Source of the DNA: Pseudomonadota bacterium
Lineage (GTDB): Bacteria; Pseudomonadota; Alphaproteobacteria; Azospirillales; Azospirillaceae
Reading direction: 5' to 3'
Assembly: GCA_023423695.1 (NCBI GenBank)
Contig: JAFAFA010000046.1
Location: 70,063-134,062 of the forward strand
DNA length: 64,000 bases
Made by a program: the position numbers and the translations under genes. Shown here in pieces: positions 45,390 through 53,823 of this stretch. Below the pieces are notes generated by a model. That model was not told the origin of the DNA and ran no database searches. It saw only the letters and a list, made by a program, of their open reading frames with translations. Positions within the stretch are counted from its first letter, which is position 1. The number at the start of each line of letters is the position of its first letter.

Positions 45390-46580
45390 ATGACGAGGGG
45401 AAAGCTTGCCGCCCTGCGTGACCGCCTGGCGGGATGGGGGGAGTTCGTGTTCCGGCCGATCCTGCCCGGCGCCACGCTGCGCGACCGCATGATCGCCTGC
45501 TGCGGCGCCCTGTTGGGCATCGCCGCGACCGGGCTGCTCTGCCGCAACATGCTGAGCTACATGTCGAGCGCACCGGTGCTGGTGGCGCCGATGGGGGCGT
45601 CGGCGGTGCTGCTGTTCGCCGTGCCGGCCAGCCCGCTGGCGCAGCCCTGGTCGATCGTCGGCGGCAATACGCTGTCGGCCGTCGTCGGGGTGCTGGTCGC
45701 CGCCGTCATCCCCGACCCGATGCTGGCGGGAGCCGCCGCGGTGGCGCTGGCCATCGCCACCATGTCGCTGACCCGCTGCCTCCACCCGCCGGGCGGGGCC
45801 GCCGCCCTGACCGCGGTGCTGGGCGGGCCGGCGGTGACGGAGATGGGGATCAAGTTCGCCTTCTTCCCCGTCGCGGTGAACTCCATCCTGCTGCTGACCG
45901 CCGGGCTGATGTTCCACCGGCTGTCCGGTCACCGCTATCCGCACAAGGCGGTCAACACCCACCGCACCAGCGATCCGCCGCCGCAGCTGCGCCCCGGCCT
46001 GACCCAGGGCGACGTGGACGTCGCGCTGCGCACGCTGGCCGAAACGCTGGACGTCAGCCGCGAGGATCTCGGTGCGCTGCTGGTCAATGCCGAGCTGCAT
46101 GCGCTGGAACGCCTGCATGCCGACATCAGCTGCCGGGACATCATGTCCCGCGACGTCGTGTCGGTCACGCTGGACACCCATCCGCAGGTGGCCCGCGCCC
46201 GGCTGCTGGAACATGGATTCCGCACCCTGCCGGTGGTGGATGCCCAGAACACCGTTGTCGGCATGGTCGGGCACGAGCAGCTGTCGCACGGCGATACCGG
46301 CCGCAGTGGCGCCCGCGTCGCCAGCGTCATGGCCCCGGCGACGGTCGAACTGCCGGACACCCCGGTCTTCCGCCTGCTGGGCCGCCTGTCGGACGGGCGC
46401 ACCCATGACGTGGTGATCGTCGACCAGAACCGCCGCGTCCTCGGCATGGTCACCCAGACCGACCTGCTGGTGGTGCTGGCCCGCACGGCGCTTGCCCGTG
46501 CGGTGCAGACCGGCATCGATGGTCTCAACGGGGCGCTGCCGCGCAGCCCTCTGCGGGATGTCTCCGGCGGCCGGGCATAG
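45390..46580 (+). CDS. HPP-family membrane protein with two CBS domains
   Basis: A 396-aa protein. The N-terminal half (about residues 45-190) holds four or five membrane segments with the HPP signature CLHPPGGAAALTAVLGG. The C-terminal half holds tandem CBS domains (about 235-300 and 310-385; DIMSRDVVSVTLDTHPQVAR, GFRTLPVVDAQNTVVGMV). The ATG at 45390 is chosen for its GGGGA ribosome site and because it lies downstream of the SoxR-type promoter. HPP proteins are poorly characterised; plant members have been linked to nitrite transport. The SoxR box makes this gene a probable direct SoxR target. Confidence 0.85.
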   Translation: MTRGKLAALRDRLAGWGEFVFRPILPGATLRDRMIACCGALLGIAATGLLCRNMLSYMSSAPVLVAPMGASAVLLFAVPASPLAQPWSIVGGNTLSAVVGVLVAAVIPDPMLAGAAAVALAIATMSLTRCLHPPGGAAALTAVLGGPAVTEMGIKFAFFPVAVNSILLLTAGLMFHRLSGHRYPHKAVNTHRTSDPPPQLRPGLTQGDVDVALRTLAETLDVSREDLGALLVNAELHALERLHADISCRDIMSRDVVSVTLDTHPQVARARLLEHGFRTLPVVDAQNTVVGMVGHEQLSHGDTGRSGARVASVMAPATVELPDTPVFRLLGRLSDGRTHDVVIVDQNRRVLGMVTQTDLLVVLARTALARAVQTGIDGLNGALPRSPLRDVSGGRA

Positions 46581-46630
46581 CGGCCGGATTCCGCGCCGCT
46601 TCCCCTTTGTCGGCCTCGCGACGGAGGGGG

Positions 46631-46679
46631 AGTGGAACATTTGAAACAGTATGAAACAGGAATTCAGGCCTGTTCCACT
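46631..46679. repeat. Inverted and direct repeats between HPP gene and replication region
   Basis: AGTGGAACA (46631-46639) and TGTTCCACT (46671-46679) form a perfect 9-bp inverted repeat. Inside it TGAAACAG occurs twice, ten bases apart (46642-46649, 46652-46659), which is one helical turn. TGTTCCAC is also the half-site of the common chromosomal parS, but here the halves face outward and are split, so this is not a standard parS. Operator or partition function is possible. Confidence 0.4.
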
Positions 46680-46876
46680 GTTCAACTCGCAGCCGGGAGG
46701 ATCTTGCGACGATAGGAGCGGCGAAGATGGCACCCGGCTGCACACCCTCTCTCTCCCGCACTCCGCGACAGGCTATTTTTCCTATCACAAATCGTCCCGA
46801 GGGATAAGCGTGGGCTCGAAATCGGTAACGCCCGCTTCTTCTTGATTGGACTGCGAATGCCTGACTGTTGGTGTGC

Positions 46877-46957
46877 TGAACTCTGGTGACGGGCACCCTG
46901 GAGACCGGGGCGTCACCAGAGTTCAAGGCCGTAATCGCCCACCGTCACCAAAGTTCA
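46877..46957. repeat. Iteron group 1, at the 3' end of repA
   Basis: Three copies of the 14-base iteron: GTCACCAGAGTTCA on the minus strand at 46877-46890 and on the plus strand at 46912-46925, and GTCACCAAAGTTCA at 46944-46957. The first two form an inverted pair. Confidence 0.85.
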
Positions 46958-46966
46958 GCCGCGCAA

Positions 46967-47896
46967 TCAGGCGATGCGCGCCACCACCCGCTCGTTGATC
47001 GGTGGGCGCGAGGGGTAGAGGATCAGCCCTTCGCCCGATTCCTCGACGCGGGCGTCGGGATAGGCGGCCATGGCGTATTTCAGATTCGGGATGAACTTGG
47101 TCTTGAACTGGCGGACCAGGGCGTAGCCGGCGCCGAACTGGCCGTGCAGGGCCGCCCAGGTGATCGGTGTCGGCTTTTCCAGCGAATGCAGGCGGTAGGC
47201 GAGCCAGATATAGACGTCGAGCGCCATCGACTTGCCGCTGATCGCCTTCAGCGCCTCTTCGGCCACCGGGACCGGGTGTTCGCGCAGGGCCTTGAAGAAG
47301 CTGTCGCTGAGCCGCACCGTCTCGGTGAACAGGGTTCCCTGGCGGTCGTCGGGCCGGCGCAGCTGGATGGCGTCGGCAACGATCGATTCCTTGCTCTGCC
47401 GCCGTCCGCCGTCGGCGTCGGTGAAGAAGGTCAGATGGCAGGCGGAAAGGCGCGCGGCCTGATCCTCGACGTCGCGGTAAGCCTTGCCGCAGATCGGGAT
47501 GTCCATCCGCTTCAGCCAGTCATGCATGGAGCCGCCAAGCTCCACCTCCGGATTGCCGGTCTGGATGGCGCGGGTCTGGAGATAAAGCAGAATCATCCGC
47601 GCCCGGCTGCCATAGGGCACGCCGATTCGGCGGGTGACGCCGTTGCGGTCTTCGATCACGCCGGGCTGGATCACCAGTTTGACCTTGTGGCCGGGCCGCT
47701 CCCAATGCTGATCGTCGGGAAGCTGGCGGTGCGGCAGCGCCGTCTGGCAGAATCCGGCATAGGTGATGCCGAGCTTGCCGTTCTCCGCGGCCTGGACCGC
47801 GGCGGCGATGTCGATCAGCGGCCGTTCCTCGTCCGATACGAGGGCCAGCGCGCCGTCGCGACCGTGAGTCTCGATCAACCGATGAATGCTGCCCAT
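46967..47896 (-). CDS. repA: Plasmid-type replication initiator, RepA family
   Basis: Initiator that should bind the flanking iterons and open the origin; 309 aa from the ATG at 47896, which has GGGAGAG upstream. The conserved core, VPYGSRARMILLYLQTRAIQ, GGSMHDWLKRM, MALDVYIWLAYRLHSL and TWAALHGQFG, is that of the RepA group found on alphaproteobacterial plasmids and secondary replicons. The open frame before this start runs through iterons and is rejected. Fourteen iteron copies flank the gene on both sides. It identifies the molecule as a plasmid, megaplasmid or chromid. Confidence 0.85.
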   Translation of the reverse strand: MGSIHRLIETHGRDGALALVSDEERPLIDIAAAVQAAENGKLGITYAGFCQTALPHRQLPDDQHWERPGHKVKLVIQPGVIEDRNGVTRRIGVPYGSRARMILLYLQTRAIQTGNPEVELGGSMHDWLKRMDIPICGKAYRDVEDQAARLSACHLTFFTDADGGRRQSKESIVADAIQLRRPDDRQGTLFTETVRLSDSFFKALREHPVPVAEEALKAISGKSMALDVYIWLAYRLHSLEKPTPITWAALHGQFGAGYALVRQFKTKFIPNLKYAMAAYPDARVEESGEGLILYPSRPPINERVVARIA

Positions 47897-48005
47897 GCCG
47901 CTCTCCCGTTCCTGGTCACCCGCTCCTGGCCTCCATGACCGTCCTGTGACCGCCGGATGACCGAACCTGCCAGATACAACACCCCGGATCGCGCCGAAGG
48001 CAATT

Positions 48006-48263
48006 TGAACCTTGGTGACGCAGGCTAATTGGAAGCTATTTGGAACCAACTATTAGATTCGTCACCAAAGTTCAGGGGATAAGTCCGAGTCGCGTCACCA
48101 CAGTTCAAGGATGGCGTCACCAGAGTTCATGGGGAAAACCGGGGTGCTTGTGGACGAATCGACGCGTTCGAGAACTTGCGGACTTGAACCTTGGTGACGC
48201 CTGGACCGGCGAGTCGGGGGACTCGGGCCGGCTTTGAGCCGCGGTGGGCGTCACCAAAGTTCA
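48006..48263. repeat. Iteron group 2, upstream of repA
   Basis: Six copies with one- or two-base variation: minus strand at 48006-48019 and 48185-48198 (GTCACCAAGGTTCA), plus strand at 48061-48074 (GTCACCAAAGTTCA), 48094-48107 (GTCACCACAGTTCA), 48116-48129 (GTCACCAGAGTTCA) and 48250-48263 (GTCACCAAAGTTCA). An AT-rich segment at about 48026-48060 lies between the first two and is the best candidate for the unwinding element. Confidence 0.9.
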
Positions 48264-48545
48264 AGGATTCCAGCAGGTAAGGGAAACGGCCTTTTGGACG
48301 ACGCGACGGGGTGTCGTTGGGTAGACGGGTGTTCGCCATAGCCGTCCCGCTTTTGATGCGCACATCACCAGAATGTTTGAATTCAACGACTTACCCGCCA
48401 TCCCCGCGAAGGCGGAGATCCAGGATACGCTGCGAGGAAACCACTGAACCGTCTGGAGTCCCGCCTCTGCGGGGATGGCGCCGAGAGGAGCGGATGTGGG
48501 CTTTCCTGGCTCTGCGGCCGTTTATGGGCCTCCCGTGGCCGGAGC

Positions 48546-48748
48546 GTCACCAAAGTTCAAACGGCCGGTCGAGTCGATTCCGGCCCCTCGGCGTCACCAA
48601 AGTTCAAAGCCACAGGCCCCCCCGCGGGCCCCAGCGTCACCAAAGTTCAGGAGTCATGCCGAGTCGGTCCGGATGGGAGCGTCACCAAAGTTCAAACTCT
48701 GGAGGCTCGCCAGCCTGTCGGAGACCTTCGGGGCGTCACCAATGTTCA
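48546..48748. repeat. Iteron group 3, direct repeats
   Basis: Five copies, all on the plus strand, at 48546-48559, 48593-48606, 48636-48649, 48681-48694 (all GTCACCAAAGTTCA) and 48735-48748 (one change). Start-to-start spacing is 47, 43, 45 and 54 bases. The group ends 85 bases before the CDF gene and may help control copy number. Confidence 0.92.
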
Positions 48749-48833
48749 GGTGCTCCCGTTCCGCGGAACCGTGCAGCAGCAGCAGAGTTGTTTGCCCACG
48801 GGGCTGAATTGCGGGCTGCTTTGGCGGGGGAAC

Positions 48834-49805
48834 ATGGCGCAGGATGCGATGGCCACTTCGGTGGGAGGTTCGGCGGCGGAGTCCGGCAAGGTGGTCCTTG
48901 CTGCCATCGCCGCCAATCTGGCGATCACCGTCACCAAATTCGTGGCGGCGTTCCTGACCGGCAGCTCGTCGATGCTGAGCGAGGCGGTCCACTCCCTGGT
49001 CGACAGCGGGAACGAGGGGCTGATGCTGGTCGGGCTGAAGCGGTCGAGGAAGCCGCCCGACGACAGCCACCCCTTCGGCTACGCGCGCGAGCTGTATTTC
49101 TGGACCTTCGTCGTGGCACTGGTGATCTTCGCCGGCGGGGCCGTGGTGTCCATTTATGAAGGGGTGGAGAAGATCCTGCATCCCCAGCCCGTCGAATCGC
49201 CCTGGATCAACTTCGTCGTGCTGGGCATCGCCGTGGTGATGGAGGGGGTCAGCTGGCTCGTGGCGCTGCGCGCCTTCAACGCCCGCCGTGGGAGGGCCGG
49301 CGTGCTCGAGACCGTCCAGGCCAGCAAGGACCCCACCATCTTCATGGTGCTGTTCGAGGACAGCGCCGCCCTGGTCGGCCTGATCATCGCCGCCGCCTGC
49401 CTGTCCGCCGACCTGCTGCTGGACCAGCCGGTGTTCGACGGCATCGGGTCGGTGCTGATCGGGCTGGTGCTGGCGGCCACCGCCGGTTTCCTCGCCTATG
49501 AGACGAAGAGCCTGCTGATCGGCGAGTCGGCCCGTCCCGATCTGGTGCGCGGGGTGAGCGCCCTGCTGCGCGAGGAGCCCGCGATCGAGCGCGTCAACGA
49601 GGTGCTGACCACCCATCTCGGCCCCGAGGTGGTGATCGTCAACCTCAGCCTCGATTTGCGGGACGAGGTGAGTGCGGGCGAGGTGGAGAAGGCGCTGGCC
49701 CGCATCGACCGCAGGGTGAAGGAGCGGTTTCCCGAGATCAGCCGCGTCTTCACCGAGTTGCGGGCCGCGGCCTTGCCGGCCGGCAACGCCGGGCGGAGCG
49801 GGTGA
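48834..49805 (+). CDS. Cation diffusion facilitator transporter (ZnT9-like subgroup)
   Basis: Inner-membrane divalent-cation/proton antiporter, 323 aa from the ATG at 48834, with GGGGGA upstream. It has about six membrane segments; the first metal-site segment is SEAVHSLVDSGNEGLML (HxxxD) and the following loop is DDSHPFGYARELYFW. The second site reads LFEDSAALVGLIIA, so the usual His of HxxxD is replaced, as in the SLC30A9-like branch. Zinc or another metal cannot be chosen. Earlier in-frame starts lie in the iteron region. Confidence 0.88.
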   Translation: MAQDAMATSVGGSAAESGKVVLAAIAANLAITVTKFVAAFLTGSSSMLSEAVHSLVDSGNEGLMLVGLKRSRKPPDDSHPFGYARELYFWTFVVALVIFAGGAVVSIYEGVEKILHPQPVESPWINFVVLGIAVVMEGVSWLVALRAFNARRGRAGVLETVQASKDPTIFMVLFEDSAALVGLIIAAACLSADLLLDQPVFDGIGSVLIGLVLAATAGFLAYETKSLLIGESARPDLVRGVSALLREEPAIERVNEVLTTHLGPEVVIVNLSLDLRDEVSAGEVEKALARIDRRVKERFPEISRVFTELRAAALPAGNAGRSG

Positions 49806-50207
49806 TCTCTATAGACGGCGCGGCACCCGGCGCGTTCTTGCAAACAGCACTCTTGCAAACGGCCGGGCTCTCACCACATGCGCTCGCAGCGCGCAATCAG
49901 GATGGAGCAGCCCTGCCCGGCAGGCGGGGATCCGATGAACAGTTCGCCAAGCGGCCCCAGATGGCCGCGGGGGATCGGATTTCCGGTCGCCCGCGGCGTA
50001 TCCAGTATTTCTGCATGGACGATCCGGCCGCCATTAGGCGGCCGAACGCTGGCGCGCTTCAAGCTGCCGTCTCTCCCATTTGTTTCCGGCGAACAGCCCA
50101 TGCCACGGCTGATCGCTTCCTCTCATTCACTGGTCTCGTCGACCGCGGGGCGCCATCGGGCGCCGGCCGCGCGATTTGTCATGCCCATACCTTCAGGGAT
50201 CCCTTAG
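49806..50207. other. Gap without a supported gene; short direct repeat
   Basis: The only structure I see is TCTTGCAAAC twice, at 49836-49845 and 49851-49860, 15 bases apart. A 76-codon minus-strand frame (49871-50101) has no recognisable family and no good ribosome site, so it is not called. Confidence 0.4.
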
Positions 50208-51518
50208 ATGCTCTCCTTCGAGATCGCCATCATCGTGGCGTTGACGCTCCTCAACGGGGTGTTCGCCATGTCCGAACTCGCCGTCGTCTCCTCGCGCAAG
50301 GCCCGGCTCCAGCATATGGCCGACCAGGGTGACCGCGGAGCCCGGACGGCGCTGCGGCTGATCGAGGAGCCGAGCCGCTTCCTCAGCACCGTCCAGATCG
50401 GCATCACGCTGGTGGGCGTCGTCGCCGGCGCCTATGGCGGCGCCACGCTGGGCGACCGGCTGGCCCAGTGGCTGAACGGCTTTCCCATTCTGGCCGGGAA
50501 AGGCGAGATCCTCGGCGTCGGCGGTGTCCTGGTGGTCATCACCTACCTGTCCATCGTGCTGGGCGAACTGATTCCCAAGCGCATCGCCCTGAAGAACCCG
50601 GAACGGATCGCTTCCCTGATCGCGCCGCCGATGCGCATGCTGTCCCGCATCGCCGCTCCCTTCGTCTGGCTGCTCGGCGCCTCCACCGACCTGTTGCTGC
50701 GCCTGCTCGGCCTGCACGGTGCGCGCGAGGAGACGGTCACCGAGGAGGAGGTCCGCTCGATGATCTCCGAAGGAACCCAGTCCGGCGTCTTCGCCCCGGC
50801 CGAGAAGGAGATGATCGACGGCGTGCTGCGGCTGGCCGACCGCACGGTGCGCAGCATCATGATCCCCCGACCGGACGTCGCCTGGCTCGACCTGGGCAAG
50901 CCGCAGGCCGAACTGCTGGAGGCGATCCGCACCGGCGGCCATTCGCGCTATCCGGTGTGCCGCGGCGTGCTGGACGAACTGGTCGGCGTCGTCCACACCC
51001 GCGATCTGCTGGGCGCCGTCGTCCAGGGCCGCCCCTTCGACCTGGAAGCCGGGGCCGGCCGGCCGCTGGTGGTGCATGACGGGACGCCGATCCTCAAGCT
51101 GCTCGACCTGATGAAGAACTCGGGCCACCATCTGGCGATGGTCGTCGACGAGTATGGCAGTATCGAGGGCGTGGTCACGCTCACCGACATTCTCGAAATC
51201 ATCGCCGGCGACCTGCCGGAGGCCGGCGAGGTGGTGGAGACCGCGGCGATCCGGCGCGAGGACGGCTCCTGGCTGGTGGAGGGCTGGATGCCGGTGGACG
51301 AGTTCGAGGACAAGGTCGGCGTGCGCGGCTTGCGCGATGCCGGCGACTTCCACACGGTGGCCGGGCTGGTGCTGCACCGCCTGGGCCATGTGCCGCAGGC
51401 AGGCGAGAGTTTCGACTGGAACGGTGCCCGCTTCGAAGTGGTGGACATGGACGGGCGCCGCATCGACAAGGTCCTGGTCGTGCCCCGGGTCGAACAGCCG
51501 GCCGATACGGAGGAGTGA
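50208..51518 (+). CDS. CNNM/HlyC-CorC type membrane protein (DUF21, CBS pair, transporter-associated domain)
   Basis: A 436-aa protein of the UPF0053 (hemolysin-related) family. Residues 1-175 form the CNNM/DUF21 membrane domain (ALTLLNGVFAMSELAVVSSRKARL, LGELIPKRIAL). A CBS pair follows (MIPRPDVAWLDL; LAMVVDEYGSIEGVVTLTDI) and then a C-terminal CorC_HlyC domain (WLVEGWMPVDEFE). Relatives are linked to magnesium or cobalt efflux and membrane repair. Together with the neighbouring CDF gene it suggests a metal-handling pair between the origin and the par operon. Confidence 0.88.
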   Translation: MLSFEIAIIVALTLLNGVFAMSELAVVSSRKARLQHMADQGDRGARTALRLIEEPSRFLSTVQIGITLVGVVAGAYGGATLGDRLAQWLNGFPILAGKGEILGVGGVLVVITYLSIVLGELIPKRIALKNPERIASLIAPPMRMLSRIAAPFVWLLGASTDLLLRLLGLHGAREETVTEEEVRSMISEGTQSGVFAPAEKEMIDGVLRLADRTVRSIMIPRPDVAWLDLGKPQAELLEAIRTGGHSRYPVCRGVLDELVGVVHTRDLLGAVVQGRPFDLEAGAGRPLVVHDGTPILKLLDLMKNSGHHLAMVVDEYGSIEGVVTLTDILEIIAGDLPEAGEVVETAAIRREDGSWLVEGWMPVDEFEDKVGVRGLRDAGDFHTVAGLVLHRLGHVPQAGESFDWNGARFEVVDMDGRRIDKVLVVPRVEQPADTEE

Positions 51519-51575
51519 GGCCGGCGGGCGTCGGTCCGGCGCCCCGCTTGTTGTTGCAACTCGCCGCGCCTTCCA

Positions 51576-51604
51576 TTGACAAAGTTCCGGCAACTTGCTC
51601 AGAC
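51576..51604 (+). promoter_or_regulatory. Promoter and operator of the parAB operon
   Basis: TTGACA (51576-51581) is followed after 17 bases by TCAGAC, a weak -10. The spacer contains AAGTT-CCGGC-AACTT (51582-51596), placed so that a bound protein would block the polymerase. ParA proteins with an N-terminal DNA-binding domain usually repress their own promoter. Confidence 0.5.
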
Positions 51605-51661
51605 TCCGCCCACCGATGTGGCCGTCCACACCGGGACCGGAGTCGAGGGGGAATGACGGGA

Positions 51662-52675
51662 ATGCTGTCGATCGGGGGCGACGAGATGCGCCAGCTGCGC
51701 GAGCGTCGCGGCGAGAACCAGACGCAGTTCGCCGAATGGCTGAACGCGCAGCTTGGCCGCAGCTACACCAAGGCGCGGATCAGCCGCTGGGAAAGCGGGG
51801 CGGAGCGGATTCCGCAGCAGCTGGTCGATTTCCTGACCCGCCACAAGGCGGACGAGCGTCCCCGCGCCGCCACGTATCTGGCGATCGCCAACCAGAAGGG
51901 CGGCGTCGGCAAGACCGCCACCGCCGTCAACCTCGCCTATGCCCTGACGGAAGGAGGCGCGCGGGTCCTGCTGATCGACTGCGACTCGCAGAGCAACGCC
52001 ACCGTCCATGTCGGCATCGGCAACGCCGCCATCGTCGCGCTGGAGCAGCAGCGGAAGACACTCTACTACGTGCTGCGCTCCGAAGAGCCGCTGACCTCGG
52101 TCATCATGCCGACGGCGGAGCGCGGGCTGGACCTCGCCCCCGCCGGGCTGTCGCTGGCCGACGCCGACGTGGAGCTGGCGGCGGATTCCACCGGCGGGCT
52201 GATCCTGCGGGAGAAGCTGGACGAGGTGCGCCACGCCTATGATTTCGTGGTGATGGACTGCGCGCCGAATCTGGGTCTGGTGACCGCCAACGCGCTGTCT
52301 GCGGCGGAGCTGGTGGTGGTGCCGGTGCAGACGGAGGCGCTGGCCCTGCTGGGCGTCAAGCGGCTGGTCGACACCATCGGCCGCATCCGCCGCCGGGTGA
52401 ACCCCGGCCTGCGCATCGCTGGCATCATCCCGACCATGTACAACGACCGGCTGACCCAGGACCGCGCCACGCTGCAGGAACTGCACGAATCCTACGCCGA
52501 TCAGGTGCCGGTCTTCGCCCCCATTCCGCGCGCCACCGTCTATGGCAAGGCGGCGGCGGCCGGCATGATCACGCTGGCCGGCGATCCGAAGGCGCCGGGG
52601 GCCGAGACCTTCCGCGAGGTGGCGCGCCAGATCCGCGCCTATGCCCAGAACCGGGAGTTGCCGCATGTCGCGTAA
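51662..52675 (+). CDS. parA: Partition ATPase ParA with N-terminal helix-turn-helix
   Basis: Walker-type partition ATPase. I prefer the ATG at 51662 (337 aa), about ten bases after GAGGGGG; an ATG three codons earlier is too close to it. Residues 5-65 are an XRE-like DNA-binding domain (MRQLRERRGENQTQFAEWL). The deviant Walker A is KGGVGKT at 79-85, followed by LLIDCDSQSNAT and the FVVMDCAPNLGLVT segment. The DNA-binding domain makes it a type Ia ParA able to autoregulate. It overlaps parB by 11 bases. Confidence 0.9.
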   Translation: MLSIGGDEMRQLRERRGENQTQFAEWLNAQLGRSYTKARISRWESGAERIPQQLVDFLTRHKADERPRAATYLAIANQKGGVGKTATAVNLAYALTEGGARVLLIDCDSQSNATVHVGIGNAAIVALEQQRKTLYYVLRSEEPLTSVIMPTAERGLDLAPAGLSLADADVELAADSTGGLILREKLDEVRHAYDFVVMDCAPNLGLVTANALSAAELVVVPVQTEALALLGVKRLVDTIGRIRRRVNPGLRIAGIIPTMYNDRLTQDRATLQELHESYADQVPVFAPIPRATVYGKAAAAGMITLAGDPKAPGAETFREVARQIRAYAQNRELPHVA

Positions 52676-53612
52676 GTTCGAACGCAAGACCCGCGAGCTT
52701 CTGGGCGGTGCAGGCGAGCCGGGCGGCGGCGGTGCGGGTGCGATGACGGGCGGGCTGACGGTGGGCAGCGACCGGCTGTTCGGCACCTCGGCCGGCTTCC
52801 CGCATGTGGTGGAACTGGACCTCGACCGTGTCCACCGCAACCCCGACCAGCCGCGGCGCCATTTCGACGAGGCGGAACTGCGCAGTCTGGCATCGTCCAT
52901 CGAGCGGCACGGGCTGCAGAACCCGATCTTGGTCCGCCCGCTGCCCCAGGGCGAGTATCTGCTGATCGGCGGCGAGCGCCGGGTGCGCGCGCACGAGATG
53001 CTGGGCCGCAAGACGGTCTTCGCCATCCTGACCTCCGGCGATCCGGACGAGATCGGGCTGATCGACAATGTCCAGCGCGTCGATCTGAACGCTGTGGAAT
53101 ATGCGGCGGCGCTGGCCCGGCTGATCGACAAGCATGGCTACACCCATGACGAGCTGGCCGCCGTGGTCGGGCGCGACCGCACCGACGTGACCAAGCTGCT
53201 GGCGATCATGAGCCTGCCGGCGGAGATGCGGGAGGAGTATGCGGCGGGCTTCGCCCATATCTCGCGCTCGGTCATGATCGAGATCGCCGCCGCCCCGGCG
53301 GACCTGCGCGCCGGGCTGTGGGAGCGTGCCAAGGAGGGGGCGAGCGTCAAGGCGGTGCGGCAGGCCAAGCGCGAGCATGCCCAAGGGACTGTTGCGGGCA
53401 CCGCTTCAGAAGCCGCTCCGCCGGAGCCCGGCCCGAAGGAGGCGATGCGCTCCCTGCAGGCCAGCGTGAAGCGCATCATGCGCGACGTCGCCGTGGTGCG
53501 CGAGCAGTGCCGCTACCTCGACCCGGACAACCGCGAGCGGCTGATGCGGCTGCGCGCGGAGCTCGACGCGATCCTCGAAGGGGCGGATGACGGGGTGGGA
53601 AACGGGGGCTGA
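52665..53612 (+). CDS. parB: Partition protein ParB
   Basis: Centromere-binding partner of ParA, 315 aa from the ATG at 52665, with GGGAG 8 bases upstream. It has NPDQPRRHFDEAELRSLASS, the CTP-binding box GGERRVRAHEML (GERR at 103-106), and the helix-turn-helix segment YTHDELAAVVGRDRTDVTKLL near residue 165. The C-terminal 70 residues form a probable dimerisation region. Its centromere is not obvious in the window. Confidence 0.9.
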   Translation: MSRKFERKTRELLGGAGEPGGGGAGAMTGGLTVGSDRLFGTSAGFPHVVELDLDRVHRNPDQPRRHFDEAELRSLASSIERHGLQNPILVRPLPQGEYLLIGGERRVRAHEMLGRKTVFAILTSGDPDEIGLIDNVQRVDLNAVEYAAALARLIDKHGYTHDELAAVVGRDRTDVTKLLAIMSLPAEMREEYAAGFAHISRSVMIEIAAAPADLRAGLWERAKEGASVKAVRQAKREHAQGTVAGTASEAAPPEPGPKEAMRSLQASVKRIMRDVAVVREQCRYLDPDNRERLMRLRAELDAILEGADDGVGNGG

Positions 53613-53741
53613 CCGTTCAGGCTGCCAGGCGGTGGCTCCAGAGCGGGCGGTCCAGCCAGCGGTGCTCCAGCCCGTATCAGGCGTGCGGTTGAGTGCGGGG
53701 GCTGGTCCGGCCCCCGAGAAATCGCTTGTCCATCGTCGTCG

Positions 53742-53760
53742 CCGGGAGCAAAGCTCCCGG
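53742..53760. terminator. Hairpin downstream of parB
   Basis: CCGGGAGC-AAA-GCTCCCGG is a perfect 8-bp stem with a 3-base loop, about 130 bases after the parB stop. No T-run follows, so termination is uncertain. Confidence 0.35.
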
Positions 53761-53823
53761 ACCTGCCCATGCACCCCTATATAAGGTGTTGAGGGGCGCC
53801 GACCTTCCCTTGCGTGCCTTGCG

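Larger units (their letters stand above)
46877..48748. other. Replication origin region
   Basis: The iterons, repA and the AT-rich segment define the origin. The gap 47897-48833 contains no gene that I can support. I did not find a perfect DnaA box; TTGTGGACGA near 48149 is only a partial match. The true limits of the minimal origin cannot be read from sequence alone. Confidence 0.8.

Noticed and set aside
48929..48942. GTCACCAAATTCGT inside the CDF gene, resembling an iteron
   Set aside because: It departs from the consensus at the conserved TTCA end and lies in coding sequence; likely chance.
49871..50101. A 76-codon minus-strand frame in the gap before the CNNM gene
   Set aside because: No known motif, no convincing ribosome site, and composition like other shadow frames.
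53613..53823. Search for a full parS near parAB
   Set aside because: No TGTTCCACGTGGAACA or TGTTTCACGTGAAACA-type 16-mer was seen here or elsewhere by eye; only isolated half-sites occur.
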